64,000 nucleotides of DNA. It comes from Diacronema lutheri. Taxonomy: Eukaryota > Haptophyta > Pavlovophyceae > Pavlovales > Pavlovaceae. Shown in pieces: positions 37,935-49,137 of this stretch. Position 1 is the first letter of the stretch. Each line of letters starts with the position of its first letter. Both the position numbers and the translations under genes were made by a program. The stretch spans positions 580,501 to 644,500 of the forward strand of contig JAGTXO010000012.1 in NCBI GenBank assembly GCA_019448385.1, read 5' to 3'. The notes below the pieces were generated by a model that had not been told where the DNA came from, searched no databases, and saw only the letters and a list, made by a program, of their open reading frames with translations.

Positions 37935-40825
37935 TCACGTGGGCGCCGACAGCGCTGGCCCCATCTCCGCCTCACACAGCCGGTCAACAACGGCGTCCGC
38001 GGCGCGCGTGAGCGTCGCCGCCTGCTCGCGGATCACCTCGTCGAGCAGTCTGTCCGCCATCGCGCTCTCGACCTGCGCGAGGCTCATGCCCGCGGCGCTG
38101 ATGCCCTCGGCCTCGCGTCGCACGAGCAGCTCGCGCTGGTTGGCATGGTCCAGGATTGCGCTCACCGTCGTCTCGGCAAGGGGGCCGCGCGGGCTCGGGC
38201 GCGCGGGTTGGCTTTGGGCCGGGCGCGATGGCAGCATAACGTCGAGGCTGTGCGCGGACAGACCGGCAGGCGCGCCGTGCGCGCACGTCGCCGGGCCACT
38301 GCGAGCGCCGTCCGCGCCGGCGAGCGGCGCAGCAGGGCGAGGGTCCCTCGGTGCAGGCGGTGGCGCGCCGTGCGCCTGTGCGCGATTGCCATACGCAAGC
38401 CACGCCTCCTCGCCTTCCGCCGCGTCCTCGCGCATCGTCGTGTAGATGGGCTCCTGCGCGCGGTAGCATGGCGCGAGCGACAGGGCACACCGCCATGCTG
38501 GCGAGCGGCGTCAGGTGCGGGCGGGACGGCGCGGCGTGCGTGGTGGCAGGGCGCAGCGCGGCCGCACAACACCACTCGCGCCGCGCGCCGCCCACTGCGC
38601 CGCGCGCGTGCGCGCGCCTTCCACGCCGCTCGCCACTTGTCCGCGAGCTGCTGCTCGTGCTGCTGTGCCAGATCAATCAACTGCAGCATACGCTGCACGG
38701 CTGATGCGCCCTCCTGCGTGAAGAGCGCGGGCACCGCCTCGTGGCGCGCTGTTGGCGTCTGCGGCGCCGACGGGAATGGCGACGGCCGCGCTGACGAGCG
38801 CAGCGATGGCGGCCGTTGCGATGGCCGTTGTTGCGATGGCCGTTGCGACGCAGGCGGCGCGCGTGTGCTCATGGCGGCCGGCGCGGCGCGCCGCACGGAC
38901 GCGTCCTGCGCGGCGGGCAACGCGGCGGACGCGGCGAGCGCAGCACGGCCACCCTCATACGCTGAATGGGGACGCGCAGCACGGCCACCCTCATACGCTG
39001 AATGGGGACGCGCCTCGCACGCGCGCGCGCTGCGCGCGCGCGGCGGGACGGCGCGCACGTGGTGACTTGCCGTGGCGCCGGCGCGCACGCCTGCGCGTGC
39101 GTGTGGCTGCGGGAGGGGATCTGCGGGATCTGCGGGATCTGCGGGATCTGCGGGATCTGCGGGATCTGCGGGATCTGCGCTTGCGCTCGCGCCGCGTGGG
39201 AGCGGTCGCCGTCGCGCGATGCCGGCGCCCATCACACTGCCCCCGCCACGAGCCGACGGACAGCAGCACGAGCGCTGCTCCGCGTGTGACGTGCTGGTCG
39301 GCGCGACGGCGGGTGGCGACGCGGCGGCGGGTGCGGCGCCCGGCGTGCCGCCGTCGCACGCGTCCGCGTCGGCCTCGCGCCGCGCGGATAGCGTGCCACC
39401 ACCGGTGGCCTTTTGGACGAGCCGCTCCGCGCGCAGCTGCGCCACCGCCTCCGCCACCTGCTCGGCGACCGACCGCTTGAGGCCAGCCAGCTCCGCGCGG
39501 ATTGCAGCAAGCGCCCGGTGCGCCGCGCGCTCGGTGTGCGCCGGCGGCGGCTTGCGCGGCGGCTGCGGCGCGGAGGGCGGGCTGGGATGCGACGACGCTA
39601 CCGTGCGCTCGCCAACGGATGTCACCCGTCCGCCGCTCGTCGCCGGCCGGACGGGCTGCGGCGGAGGCGTCGCCGCGCGTGGTTGCGTCACGCCAAGAGC
39701 TGCGCGCGGTGCGAGCGCAAGCGCGTGGCGCACGCGCGGCGCGGCCGCGCCGCCTCCGTGCTCGCGCGCGGGCGAGGGAGCGAAGCGGGCATACGCCTCG
39801 GGCTGCTCAACGTCGAGGTCGCGCAGCAGCGCCTCGAGCTCGTCCTGCAGCACGGCGCGCGAGACGCGTTGGCCAGATGCCGTGCCGAGCGCGCCGGCGT
39901 CGAGTCGCGTCGCCTCCGCCTGCAACCGGTGGAGGCGGCGAAGCTGCGCGCGGAAGAAGGCGTCGGCCTGCGTGTCCTTGCCCGCTTCGGCGCGCAGCTG
40001 CTCCTGCAGCTCGCCCAGCTGCGCCCTGAGCAGCGGCAGCCCGCCGCCACCGCCCGGCCGCGCGCTCCGCGCGTCGAGCAGCCGTGCGGTCAGCGCGAGC
40101 GCGCGGTGACGCGCGTGCTGCTCGCGCCGGCGGAGCAGATCGGCCTGCGCGTCGAGTGGGTTGCTGATCGAATCGTCCCAGCCACGTCGCGCGCCGCGTG
40201 TGCCGCGCGCCGCCGCGCCATACGCGCCTGGACTTGTCCGGTACGTGAGCGTCTGCCGGACGAGCCGCGCGCCGCCGCCGGCGCGCGGCGGCGAGCGCGC
40301 GTGCTCGGCCCGCCGGTCGGGCGTGGCCTCGTCAACGTCGTCGTCGCCGACGTCGCTGACGCCGTGCGGCGCGCGCGCTTGCCACTGCGCGGCGTGCTCG
40401 CGCTCGCCCGTCGGTCGGAAGCGCGGCTCGTGGTTGTGCGCGAGTCGATCAGCCTGCAGCGCCTCGAGCAGCTCGTCGACGCGCGCGGTTATGTCGTCGT
40501 CGTCGGGGATCTCGGCGGCGAGCACGCGGGGCGGTGCGCCGCGCGTTGGCTCCTGCCACGCCTGGTGCCGCGACGGCTCGAGCACGAGCGCGCCCGGCGG
40601 CGCAAAGCGGTCGCCGTCGGCGTGCGCGCTCGGATGCCGGTCGGCCCACAGCCGCAGCTGCTCGCCGTCGTCGGGCGGCGCGGCCGCGGCGCGCGCGGCC
40701 GGCCCGGAGCCAAACCCGAGCTGCTCGACGCTCGTCCGCTGCTCGTTCAACCAGTCGTCGAAGCCGCCGCCCGGCAGCGCCGTCAGCTGGACGACCTCGA
40801 GCAGCTCGACCTGCGCGGATTGCAT
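37935..40825 (-). CDS. Low-complexity coiled-coil protein of unknown function
   Basis: Exons 38618-40825 and 37935-38453 give about 908 residues. The N-terminus (QVELLEVVQLTALPGGGFDD) is followed by disordered Ala/Arg/Pro-rich sequence and short coiled coils near 240-330 and 425-465. A tandem DPA run (7 units) and a duplicated RPHSAYEGG segment lie near 550-620. Near the end, TTVSAILDHANQRELLVRRE and a long helix look more conserved. The intron appears to use a GC donor (AAG/GCGCGC, acceptor CGCGCAG), joining ADKWRAAWK to EPIYTTMRED. A centrosomal or ciliary scaffold (for example TALPID3-like) is a guess. The stop codon of exon 1's open frame supports splicing. Confidence 0.5.
38941..39012. 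repeat. 36-bp in-frame duplication in the coiled-coil gene
   Basis: Two identical 36-bp copies (38941-38976 and 38977-39012) duplicate 12 codons including RPHSAYEGG on the minus strand. Identity suggests recent origin. Confidence 0.9.
39116..39178. repeat. 9-bp repeat, seven units, in the coiled-coil gene
   Basis: Seven perfect GGGATCTGC units code on the minus strand for a repeated Ala-Asp-Pro tripeptide. Confidence 0.92.
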
Positions 40826-40938
40826 CGTTGCCCGTTGCAACTTAAAATGTTTGGCGCCCAGTCGCTCACTGTCGGAGCTCCTCGAGGGCAGACGGACTTC
40901 CTCTGTGGCAGTCGGGACCGCCTACGTCGGTCGGCGCC
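40826..40938. promoter_or_regulatory. Divergent promoter, coiled-coil gene / NAP1
   Basis: TTTGGCGC (40850-40857), a half E2F-like site, lies about 80 bp before the NAP1 start within a 113-bp shared spacer. A role in S-phase expression of the histone chaperone is inferred. Confidence 0.4.
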
Positions 40939-42334
40939 ATGGGCGACATCGCCGAGGTGTACAGCAAGAAGCAGCTGGTGCAGCACATGCATTCGATCGC
41001 GCCGCCCGAGTTCTTGCAGAAGCACAAGCTTGCGGGCGCCAAGCCGTGGGAGAAGCTCACCAAAGAGGCCGTCGTTGCCGTCTTTCGCCAGCTCGAAGCC
41101 GAGAACGGCGGCGCGAGCGCGCCCGGCGCGAGCGCGGGCGCGCCGCCGCCCGCGCCGCCGCCCGTGGCGCTCGGCGGCGGCGGTGGCGGCGGCGCGGCGC
41201 CCAAGTTCGACTTTAGCCTCCCCGCCTCAGCGCCCGTCGCCGGCCTGCCGACCATGTTCGCCCCGCAGGCCGGGGCGCCCGCCGCTTTTGCGTTCAACTT
41301 CAATCTCGGCAGCGCGGGCGCGGGCGCGGGCGGCGGCAACGGCGGCGACGACGACGACGACAGGCCGCGCGGGCGAGGCAAGGGCAAGAGCAAGGGTGGC
41401 GCAGCCAAGGCTCCGACGCCCGCCGCGCTCGCCGCCAACCTCTCGGCGCTCGCAGTGCGCGACGGTGGCGCCGGCGGCGGCGTGGTCGCGCTCGGCTCGA
41501 CCGCGCACTCGGACGCGCGCATCCGGGCGCTCAAGGAGCTGCAGGCCAAGGCGGACGAGGCGCAGGCGGAGTACGACAAGCAGGTGCGCGAGCTCGAGCG
41601 CCAGCTCGACGAGAAGCTCAAGCCGCTCACCGACAAGCGCAAGGGGATCGTGACGGGCACCGAGGCGGCCGACGGCGCGCCGGCCGCGCCGGTTGAGCGC
41701 TTCTGGCTCACGGCGATTCAGAACTGCGCGGCGCTCGCGCAGGAGGTGCAGCCACACGATGAGCCGATCCTCAAGCACCTGCTCGACATCTCGGTCAGCC
41801 ATCAGCTGCCTGACGAGAAGGAGGGGTTTGTGCTCTCCTTCGAGTTCGCGCCAAACGAGCACTTTGCAAACCGCGTCCTCACAAAGACGTACGTGATGGA
41901 CGACGACGACGACGACACGCTTGAGGAGGTGCACGGCTGCACGATCGAATGGAAGGAGGGCAAGGACGTGACCCGCCGCACCGTCACCAAGAAGCAGAAG
42001 AAGAAGGGCCGCGAGCGCACGGTCGTGGTCGAGGAGCCGGTCGAATCCTTCTTTGCCTTCTTCTCGCCGCCAAAGGTGCCGGACGACTCGGCGGACCTTG
42101 ACGACGAGGAGGCGGAGATGCTGCAGGACACGCTCGAGGCCGACTACGACCTTGCCACCGTCTACCGCGACAAGCTCGTGCCCGATGCGGTCAACTGGTA
42201 TACGGGTGCGCAGCGCGCGCACGGCGCGGCGCGTGACGGACGCGCGCGCCGCGCGATGCGTGCCGTTCGCGCCTGATGCGCTGCCGCGGCCGCCACCGCG
42301 CACAGGCGAGGCGGAGGACTCGGATGACGAGGAG

Positions 42335-42432
<98 letters not shown>

Positions 42433-42704
42433 TGGCGACGATGACGGAGACAGGCGCCGGGGTCGGCGAGGTGCGCAGTGTGGCTGCGCCAAGTTCGCAG
42501 CTCCTTATCCCGCGCGGCACTCCGCGACGCGCGCCGCGCGCCCACGCAGCTGAGCCGACCGCACGCCTTTCCGCGCTGGGCGCGCGCCTCCCTGCAGGAG
42601 CGGGCAAGCCAGCGATCAAGGCGAGCAAGCAAGTGCAGGCGCCGCCCCGCGCGCAACCGGCCGCCACGGCCGCACCCGCCGCGGCCGACTGCAAGCAGCA
42701 ATGA
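40939..42704 (+). CDS. NAP1: Nucleosome assembly protein 1
   Basis: Exons 40939-42205, 42306-42470 and most likely 42598-42704 give 512 residues (an alternative acceptor at 42550 adds 16). NAP1 is a histone H2A-H2B chaperone. The NAP fold runs from about 190: YDKQVRELERQLDEKLKPL, FWLTAIQNC, DISVSHQLPDEKEGFVLSFE, HGCTIEWKEGKDVT and YRDKLVPDAVNWYTG. A long poly-Asp tail follows, and the end is CKQQ, the CaaX box that is farnesylated in plant NAP1. Unusually, about 55 structured residues (EVYSKKQLVQHMHSIAPPEF, KPWEKLTKEAVVAVFRQLE) and a Gly-rich linker precede the NAP domain. Introns are GTGCGC...CAG. Confidence 0.9.
42338..42452 (+). repeat. GAC trinucleotide repeat coding the NAP1 acidic tail
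   Basis: Two GAC runs (from 42338 and from 42398), broken by GATATC, code for about 30 Asp residues with one Ile. It is an acidic histone-binding tail made of a length-variable microsatellite. Confidence 0.9.
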
Positions 42705-43039
42705 GCGCGGTGCGTATACATGGTCTGCACGCATCAAGGAATGTGACCCGCGGCGCTGGCCACGCGCGAGGGCGAGGCATGCGGCGCGCGCTCGGCGAGT
42801 CGGTGTCGGCGCATCAGCTCCCTGAGAATCCCCTGCCCTGAGAATGCTACGCACAAGGCCGTGCGGCAGCTGGCCGTGCGGCGGCCACAATCGCTCGCGC
42901 GCCAGAACATGTTTAAATCATCAGTCGTCCGGACAAAAAGTCGTGTTACAGATCAGGACTCGGCAAGCAGGGGGGACAAGGGCGAGCGAGGCGGACGAAG
43001 GGCACGCACGCGCTGCGCCACGGACCCGCGACCACCGCC
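42705..43039. other. Intergenic spacer, NAP1 to small orphan gene
   Basis: No gene recognised. The middle (42900-42960) is AT-rich for this genome and probably includes the promoter of the next gene. Confidence 0.35.
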
Positions 43040-43680
43040 ATGAGCACGGTCGACGCGCCTGCTGCGGGCGAGGGGAGGCTTCTCGGGGAGGCGCTGCTCT
43101 CGCAGCGCCAAGCCGAGGTGCGCTCGCGCCGGGCGCGCGCGCGGCGCATGCGCGCGTACGGCCCGCGGGCCTAGGCTCACGAGCCGGGCTGCCGCCGGCT
43201 CGTGCCGCGCGCAGGACCTCAACCTTAAGCTCGCGGAGGGTGCGGACGATTCGGGCGGATTGATCCTGATTCCTTCGAGCGACCCGCGCGGCATTCCGGC
43301 CGGCGTTGTCACGCGAAAGGTGCGCGGCGGCTGGCAGCGTGCGAGGGCTGCACGGCTTGACGAGCCTGCGCCGCCCGAGCGCCGCGCGAGGCGCGTGGCA
43401 CGCATGGTGCGCATGCGTCTTCTCACGCGCGCGCATGGTACGGGCTCCTTCGCTGCCCGCGCAGATCGCCATCGGGAATCCTCCGCCCGCGCTCAGCGCG
43501 AGCGTCGCGGGCCGCGGCGCAGCTCTCATGTCAATGGGAGGGGCGCCGCGCCAGCCGGCAGCCACGGCGCCGGCCGCTGGGCGGGCGGCGCCCGGCGCCT
43601 TTAAGCCGACGAACGCGCAACCATCGGTGCGCGCATCTGCGCGTGCTGCGTGTGCTGCGCGCGCCTGCGCGCACGCTTGA
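43040..43680 (+). CDS. Small three-exon orphan protein
   Basis: Exons 43040-43117, 43215-43319 and 43465-43680 give about 132 residues; family not recognised. All three joins are phase 0 with GTGCGC...GCGCAG signals, which argues for a real gene despite its size. The middle is distinctive: LNLKLAEGADDSGGLILIPS, then SDPRGIPAGVVTRK and IAIGNPPPALSASVAG. The rest is Ala/Pro-rich and disordered. A GTGCGC at about 43628 could begin another intron, so the last 15 codons are uncertain. It precedes the BET gene by about 90 bp on the same strand. Confidence 0.5.
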
Positions 43681-43772
43681 AGCGGCCATACTCACATGGG
43701 TATGGCCTCGTTGCGCGGCGCGCGCGCTCGGCCGGGTGCATCGCCGGCGTGACTCGTGCGCCGGCTTGGGCA

Positions 43773-46287
43773 ATGCATGCGCAGCGCAAACGGCAGGACG
43801 ATGACACGTCCACGTCGCGGGCTGCCTCGGCCGGCGCGCCGCCCAAGCGGCCTAAGACGTCGGGCGCAAAGGCGCGCGAGTCGGGCCTCGGCGCCTTTGA
43901 GCAGAGGGAATGCGCGGCCATCCTCGAGACGCTGCTTTTGAATCCAAAGAGCTACTATTTCCGAGAGCCGGTGGACCGCGCGCAGCTTCCCGACTACTTT
44001 CTCGTCGTTGACACGCCAATGGACCTCGGCACTGTCAAGGTGTGCGCTCGCACTTATACGAGCGCCCCCCGCCCCCCCCCCCCCCCCCCCCCCCCCGGTG
44101 CATGCCCCCGCCCCCCTTTTTCCCCTCTTTCTCGTCTTTCTCGTCTTGCTCATCTGGTCGGGCTCAGCGGCAGGGGCACAGGCGGTGCCATGGAGCTGGC
44201 ACGCGCACGCGCACGTGTGCCGCTCACGCCTCGTCGCTTCGCCTCCTCGCGCGCTCACCTCGCTCCGCGTGCTCTGCGCGCAGCGCCGGCTCGAGGGCGG
44301 CGAGTACGAGAGACTCGACGACTTTGAGGAGGACGTGCGGCAGGTGTGGATCAATTGCAGGATGTACAACAGGGAGGGCACGGACGCGTTCAAGAAGGGC
44401 GAGGACCTCTCCGCGCTCTTCGAGCGCAAGGCGAGCGCGCTGCGCGCAAAGCTGGAGGCGCGTGCGGCGGCCGGGGGCGGCGGCGGAGGTGGCGGCAGCG
44501 GACAGCGGCGCGCGAGCAGCAAAGGCGGCGTGCTTGACCAGATGCAGCAGATGCAGCAGATGATGATGGCCGCCGCGGCGATGAACCCGATGCTGGCGAT
44601 GATGATGAACCCGGTGATGCAGCAGCAGATGCAGCAGGCGGGCGGCGGCACGATGGCGGGCGCACTCGCAGACAACCCGATGCTCGCGCAGATGCAGCAA
44701 ATGCAGCAGATGATGGCTGCGGGGGGCATGGGCGGCATGATGGGCGGCATGGGCGCGTGCATGGGGATGCTGCCGGGCATGGCCGCGGGCGGCGCGCAGC
44801 AGCCGGCCGCGGCCGATACGAATGGCAGCGGTGCGGCGCATGGCGGGAAGGGCGCCAGGGCGGGCGCGGGCAGAGGGCCGAACGAGGAGATGAGCTACGC
44901 GATCAAGGCGACGCTCTCGCAGCAGATCGGCAAGCTCAAGGGCGGGCAGATGAGCAAGGTCATCGACATTATGAAGCGCGACCCGGGATTCGCGGCGCAC
45001 GCGGCCGGCGGCGCGGACGGCGAGGCGCTCAAGCTCGACCTGGACGCGCTGCAGGACGGCACGCTGTGGAAGCTCAACGACTACGTGACGGCCGCCAAGG
45101 GCGTCAACGCGCGCAAGAAGGTCGCGCCCATCTCGAAGAGCGAGCAGCTCGGGATGGCGAGGGCGAAGAGCGACGCGCACAAGCACAAAGTCGCGCAGCT
45201 CCACGGCGGCGTGCCCTTCGGCTCACAGCCTTTCGTCCAGCCGGTCCTGCCGAGGCCGCAAGTGCTCGCTGCCGGCCCGCGCAGCGCTTCGCAGGGCGGC
45301 TCGCGCAAGGGTGCGCGCGCGCGCGCGCGCTGTGCCGCGCGCCGCGCGCCGCGCACGAGCGAGCACCAGCGCGGCGCGGTGCGGTGGGTGCGCTCACGCT
45401 GTGCGCTGCGAGCACCACTTGGCGCCGCGCTGCGCAGCGCCGGGCTTTTCAATGCCCGCGCCGTCGATGCCCTCCAAGTCGGCGAGCATCGGCGGGCAGC
45501 CCAAGGGCGGCGCAGACGATTCGTCGTCAGAATCATCAGACGGAGGCCGGCCGGTCGCAGCGCCGACCAGCTTGGGCGCGCGCCCAAAGCTTGGCGCGAG
45601 CGGCGGTCTGCCCGCGGCGCTCGGGCGGCCCGCCGTGCCCAGGCCCGCCGGCGCGAGCAGCGGCGGCACCGGCGGCGGCCTCCTCGGCAAGGGCGGCAGC
45701 GGCATCAACCCGGCGTGGGCAAACTTCGCGAGGCCTGCCGCACCCGCCGCTGGCGCAGGTTCGTCGCGCATCTGGGAGCAGGCCGCCGCCGCGAGGCAGT
45801 CCGCCCTTGCTCTCAAGGAGCAGGTGTGTGGTGCGCTGGCCCGTCGGGCGGCATGGGCGGCTTGGCGTGGGTCCGCCGCGCGGCACCACCGCGCGCGCCT
45901 CGGCATAAACTGCGCTCCGCACCCGTGTGGATGCATGCACGCAGCGCGCAGCAGCGAAAGCCAACGGACCGCGCCGTGCTCACGCCATGCGCTCACCCGC
46001 GCCGTGCGGCCCGCGTCGCGCAGGCTTCTCAGGGGCAGGCCGCGGCGCAGCGTGAGCGCGAGGCCGCGGCCGCGCGCCAGCTTGAGGCGGCGACGCTGGA
46101 GCGGCAGCAGCAAGAGGCGGCCCAGCGCGACGAGGAGCGCAAAGCACGCGAACAGCGCGACGCGGCGCGCGCGGCGGCGCGCGCCGAGCGCGAAAAGCTT
46201 GCCGGCGCGCTCGCCCCTGAGCCGGCGAGCAACGGCGGGTACAACTTTGACGACTTCAACAATCAGCCCGGCCAGTTGGTCGAGTGA
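43773..46287 (+). CDS. BET-family bromodomain and NET-domain protein
   Basis: Exons 43773-44039, 44284-45310, 45438-45823 and 46024-46287 give 647 residues. It is a reader of acetylated histones. One bromodomain (about 45-140) shows YYFREPVDRAQLPDYF, TPMDLGTVK and VRQVWINCRMYN, with the acetyl-lysine Asn present. A Met/Gln-rich linker follows. The NET domain near 285-355 reads EEMSYAIKATLSQQIGKLKG and KVIDIMKRDPGF. A Ser/Gly region and an Arg/Glu/Ala coiled coil end the protein. One bromodomain plus NET is the plant GTE layout, while animals have two bromodomains. Intron 1 holds a 25-base C run. Confidence 0.92.
44072..44096 (+). repeat. C25 tract in BET intron 1
   Basis: Twenty-five consecutive C on the sense strand within the 244-nt first intron, near its 5' side. 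Confidence 0.85.
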
Positions 46288-46337
46288 GACTGCGCCATGT
46301 GCGGCGCGGACCGACCGCGCCGTGTAGGCGCGGCGAG

Positions 46338-46822
46338 TTATGTGCAGAGTGCAAGCCGACTCCCAGCGGCGGCAGCGGCGGCAGCGGGGCCGCTGGAGGC
46401 GCGCGTTGCCTCGGAGCGTACGTCCAGCGACGGCGGCGCCCCAGACTGTGGTGGGCCGCCAGCGGAGGTTGGGGCTGCGGCTGTGGCGGGCGCTTTTGGC
46501 TTCACGCGGAACGTCGGCCTGGTCCCAACTCCGCCAACGGGCCGTGATGGCGCCAGCGGCGGTTGTGGTGGCGGCTGCGAGGCTGGAACAGGCGGCCCGC
46601 CGGCGCACGCGCCTGTGCCCACCGCTGCGTCCGTCCCGTCCTCCTCTGCGATCGGGCAGAACTTCTTGCCCTTGTACATGTACTCGCCGCACTCTTTGCA
46701 GCGGATGCTCATGGGCAACATATTGCGCACGACGAACTAGTCATCCTTCAACCGCTTCTTCCGCGGGATCTTCTCTTGGTCAAAATCGGGCCCAAAGTAC
46801 TTGTTGAGCACCTTGCGCTCGC
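46338..46822 (-). pseudogene. YJU2: Truncated YJU2/CCDC94-like splicing factor
   Basis: The minus strand from 46822 reads GERKVLNKYFGPDFDQEKIP and, further on, CKECGEYMYKGKKF, unmistakably the N-terminus of YJU2 (Cwf16), a spliceosome step-one factor. A TAG codon (46737-46739) interrupts the frame exactly where the family has Gln or a similar residue (KDRQYVVR). After GKKF the conserved zinc and FRFYIKC region is missing and unrelated Ala/Pro-rich sequence follows to the stop at 46338. A CAG acceptor precedes the block but I see no start exon. It is either a broken copy, with the working gene elsewhere, or an assembly fault. It lies head-to-head with the lycopene cyclase. Confidence 0.7.
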
Positions 46823-46912
46823 CTGTGGTGGACGAGTCCTCCGCATGGGACGATGGCGGCGGTCCGACTCGACTTTGAAATTGTTGAAACGAGAATCGCG
46901 CGGGCAGAATCG

Positions 46913-48984
46913 ATGATGGCCGGAGTCATTGTACTCGGGCTGTGTGCCGCGGGCTCGGTCCCGGGGGCGCGCCATCTCGCGCGCGGCCTCGCGCGACCTG
47001 CGGCGTGGCGCGCGCGCATGACAGCTGCGCCCGTAGACGTGGACGTCGACGTGCTCATCGTCGGAGCGGGGCCGGTCGGCACGATGCTGGTGCGGCGCTC
47101 GTCGTTTCGCGCCTCGCATGCGCCCCCACGGAAGCCCGCGCCCGCGCGTGCTGACCGCGCGCTGCTACGCCTGGTGCGAATTCTTGCCGTGCACCGTCTA
47201 CGCGCAGGCTTGGCAGCTTGCCGCCAAGCACTCTGCCTCCGTCGCGCTCGCCGACCACCTGCTCGACAGCGAGTGGCCAAACAACTACGGCGTCTGGATG
47301 CACGAGTGGAACGGTCGGCGGCCGCACGCGAGCAGCGATGCGCGCGGCCCGCACCGGTGCAGCACACACGGACGCGCGTTCTGGCAACGCGCCTCTCACT
47401 CGCGCCGCCACTTCTCCCCCCACCGGCCGCGCGTGCGTGTGCGCAGCGCTCGAGCGCGAGCTCGGCTTTGGGCTCGACGCGTGCCTCGCGCGCCGATGGC
47501 CGTACGCCGACTCTTACTTTGGAGGCGAGGGGAGCGGTGGCGTGCCGAGCAATCAGCGCCTGCGCGTGCACAAAGTGCGCGCCGCCGCTCATCGCCCACG
47601 CGCGCTGCGCGCGCGCGCGGCCGGCACTCGCCCCTCCAATCGCCCCTCGATTATTGCCCCTCCGCCATTGCATCTCACCCGCCCGCCCGGGCGGCCGTAC
47701 ACGCGCCGCCTCGCGCTGCGCGCGCAGGAGTATGGGCGCGTCGACCGCCATGCGCTGAAGGCGCGCGCGATGCAGAAGCTCGAGGCGCTCGACGTGACGC
47801 TGCTGCGAACGGGCGTGGGCGTGTCGGCACCGGCCGCGCCGCAGCACGAGCGCGGCGCGTCGATCATCTCGTGCGACGACGGCCGGCGCGTGCGCGCAAA
47901 GCTCGTGGTCGACGCGTCTGGCTTCAACTCAAAGCTCACACGCCGCGCGGGCAGCGCGAGCCCCGGCTACCAGATCGCGTACGGGCTGCTTGCAGAGATT
48001 GACAACTACCCGTACGATGACGACGCCATGCTCTTCATGGACTTCCGCACCGACTACTTGCCCGCGGAGGGCACGCTCACGACCGAGGGGCGGCTGGGCG
48101 CGCCGCGCACGATCAGCCGGGAGGAGGCGGAGCGCTTCCCCACCTTCCTCTACGCGATGCCGATGGGGGTGTGCGAAAACGGTCGGCGACGCGTCTTTTT
48201 CGAGGAGACCAATTTGGTTGGCAGGCCGCCGATGGCGGTCGATGAGTGCCGCGCGCGGCTCGAGGCGCGGCTGCAGCACCTGGGCATCACCGTCCACTCG
48301 ACGAGCGAGGAGGAGAAGTGCTTCATCCCGATGGGCACTGCACTCCCCTCCGCGCACAATCGCATCCTCGCCATCGGTGGCGCGGCCGCGACCGTGCACG
48401 CCGCGACGGGCTTCCAGCTCTGCCGCGGCCTCGCATCGTCGATCACGCTCGCGCGCACGATGGCTACGTCGCTCGACGCCGCGCGTGCCGACCCCGCCGC
48501 CTTTGACGCGTCCGCAGCCGCGGCTGCCGCGTACGCGGCGCTATGGAGTAAGGAGGCGCGGCTGCAGCGCGACTTTTGCGTCTTTGGCGGCGACTTTTTG
48601 ATGGCGCAGCCTGCGAGCAGCGTGCGCGGCTTTTTTACCGGATTCTTCGGCCTGGCCGACGCGGAGTGGATGGGGTTCCTCGCGGGCTGGCGCGGGCTGC
48701 CGCACAACGACGCGCACGACGTGTGGCACAGACGGCTCATGTTCGGCGTGCGCATGTGGCTGCTCGTGCCGCCTGCCGTCAAGCTGCAGCTCGCGCTCAC
48801 CGCCGTGTTCAGCGGCGGGCTCGTCTTCTTCCGCTCGGTGCTGCCTGTCCTGCAGGAGACCACGTTTGACGAGGAGGACGCGCCGCCGACCGACGACCTG
48901 GCGGCGGCGCTCGTCGCGTCCGGCATCCAGCCCGCGGCCGAGGGCGCCAACGTCGAGCGCGAGGTCGTGGGCGCGCGGAAGTGA
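46913..48984 (+). CDS. Lycopene cyclase (beta/epsilon family), plastid-targeted
   Basis: Exons 46913-47089, 47208-47313, 47447-47574 and 47728-48984 give 555 residues. The enzyme closes ionone rings on lycopene in the plastid. The first 20 residues are hydrophobic (MMAGVIVLGLCAAGSVPG) and are followed by Arg/Ala-rich sequence: a bipartite presequence. FAD binding is shown by VDVLIVGAGPVGTML. Cyclase motifs are WPNNYGVWMHEW, EYGRVDRHALK, LVVDASGFNS, GYQIAYGLLAEIDNYPYD, MLFMDFR and PTFLYAMPM. The beta form is favoured by close match to LCYB, but epsilon is not excluded. An in-frame ATG at 46853 would hide the signal peptide and is less likely. Introns are phases 0, 1 and 0, and the second has a GTCGGC donor. 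Confidence 0.92.
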
Positions 48985-49137
48985 TGAGACCGAGCGTCTG
49001 CACCCCTGGCCGGCTGGCCCCTGAGTCCCTGACGGGCCTGTCTGACCCCTCGCAAGTGGCGTCGTGAAACTGACGCGCAGTTGATCTGGGAGCGAGCGCC
49101 GGCCTGACGGGAAGAGGCGCCCGGCGCGCCACGGCCG

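Noticed and set aside
39116-39178. Regular repeats considered as a CRISPR array
   Set aside because: Units are contiguous without spacers and lie in an open reading frame of a eukaryotic gene.
42550-42597. Alternative NAP1 acceptor at 42550
   Set aside because: It keeps frame, but the acceptor at 42598 has a better pyrimidine stretch (CGCGCCTCCCTGCAG). Only cDNA can decide.
46737-46739. TAG recoded as Gln in the nuclear code
   Set aside because: One case in a truncated fragment is not enough; other genes here end in TAG (TFIIH-flanking IspG, ESSS, LSm5) and lack internal TAG.
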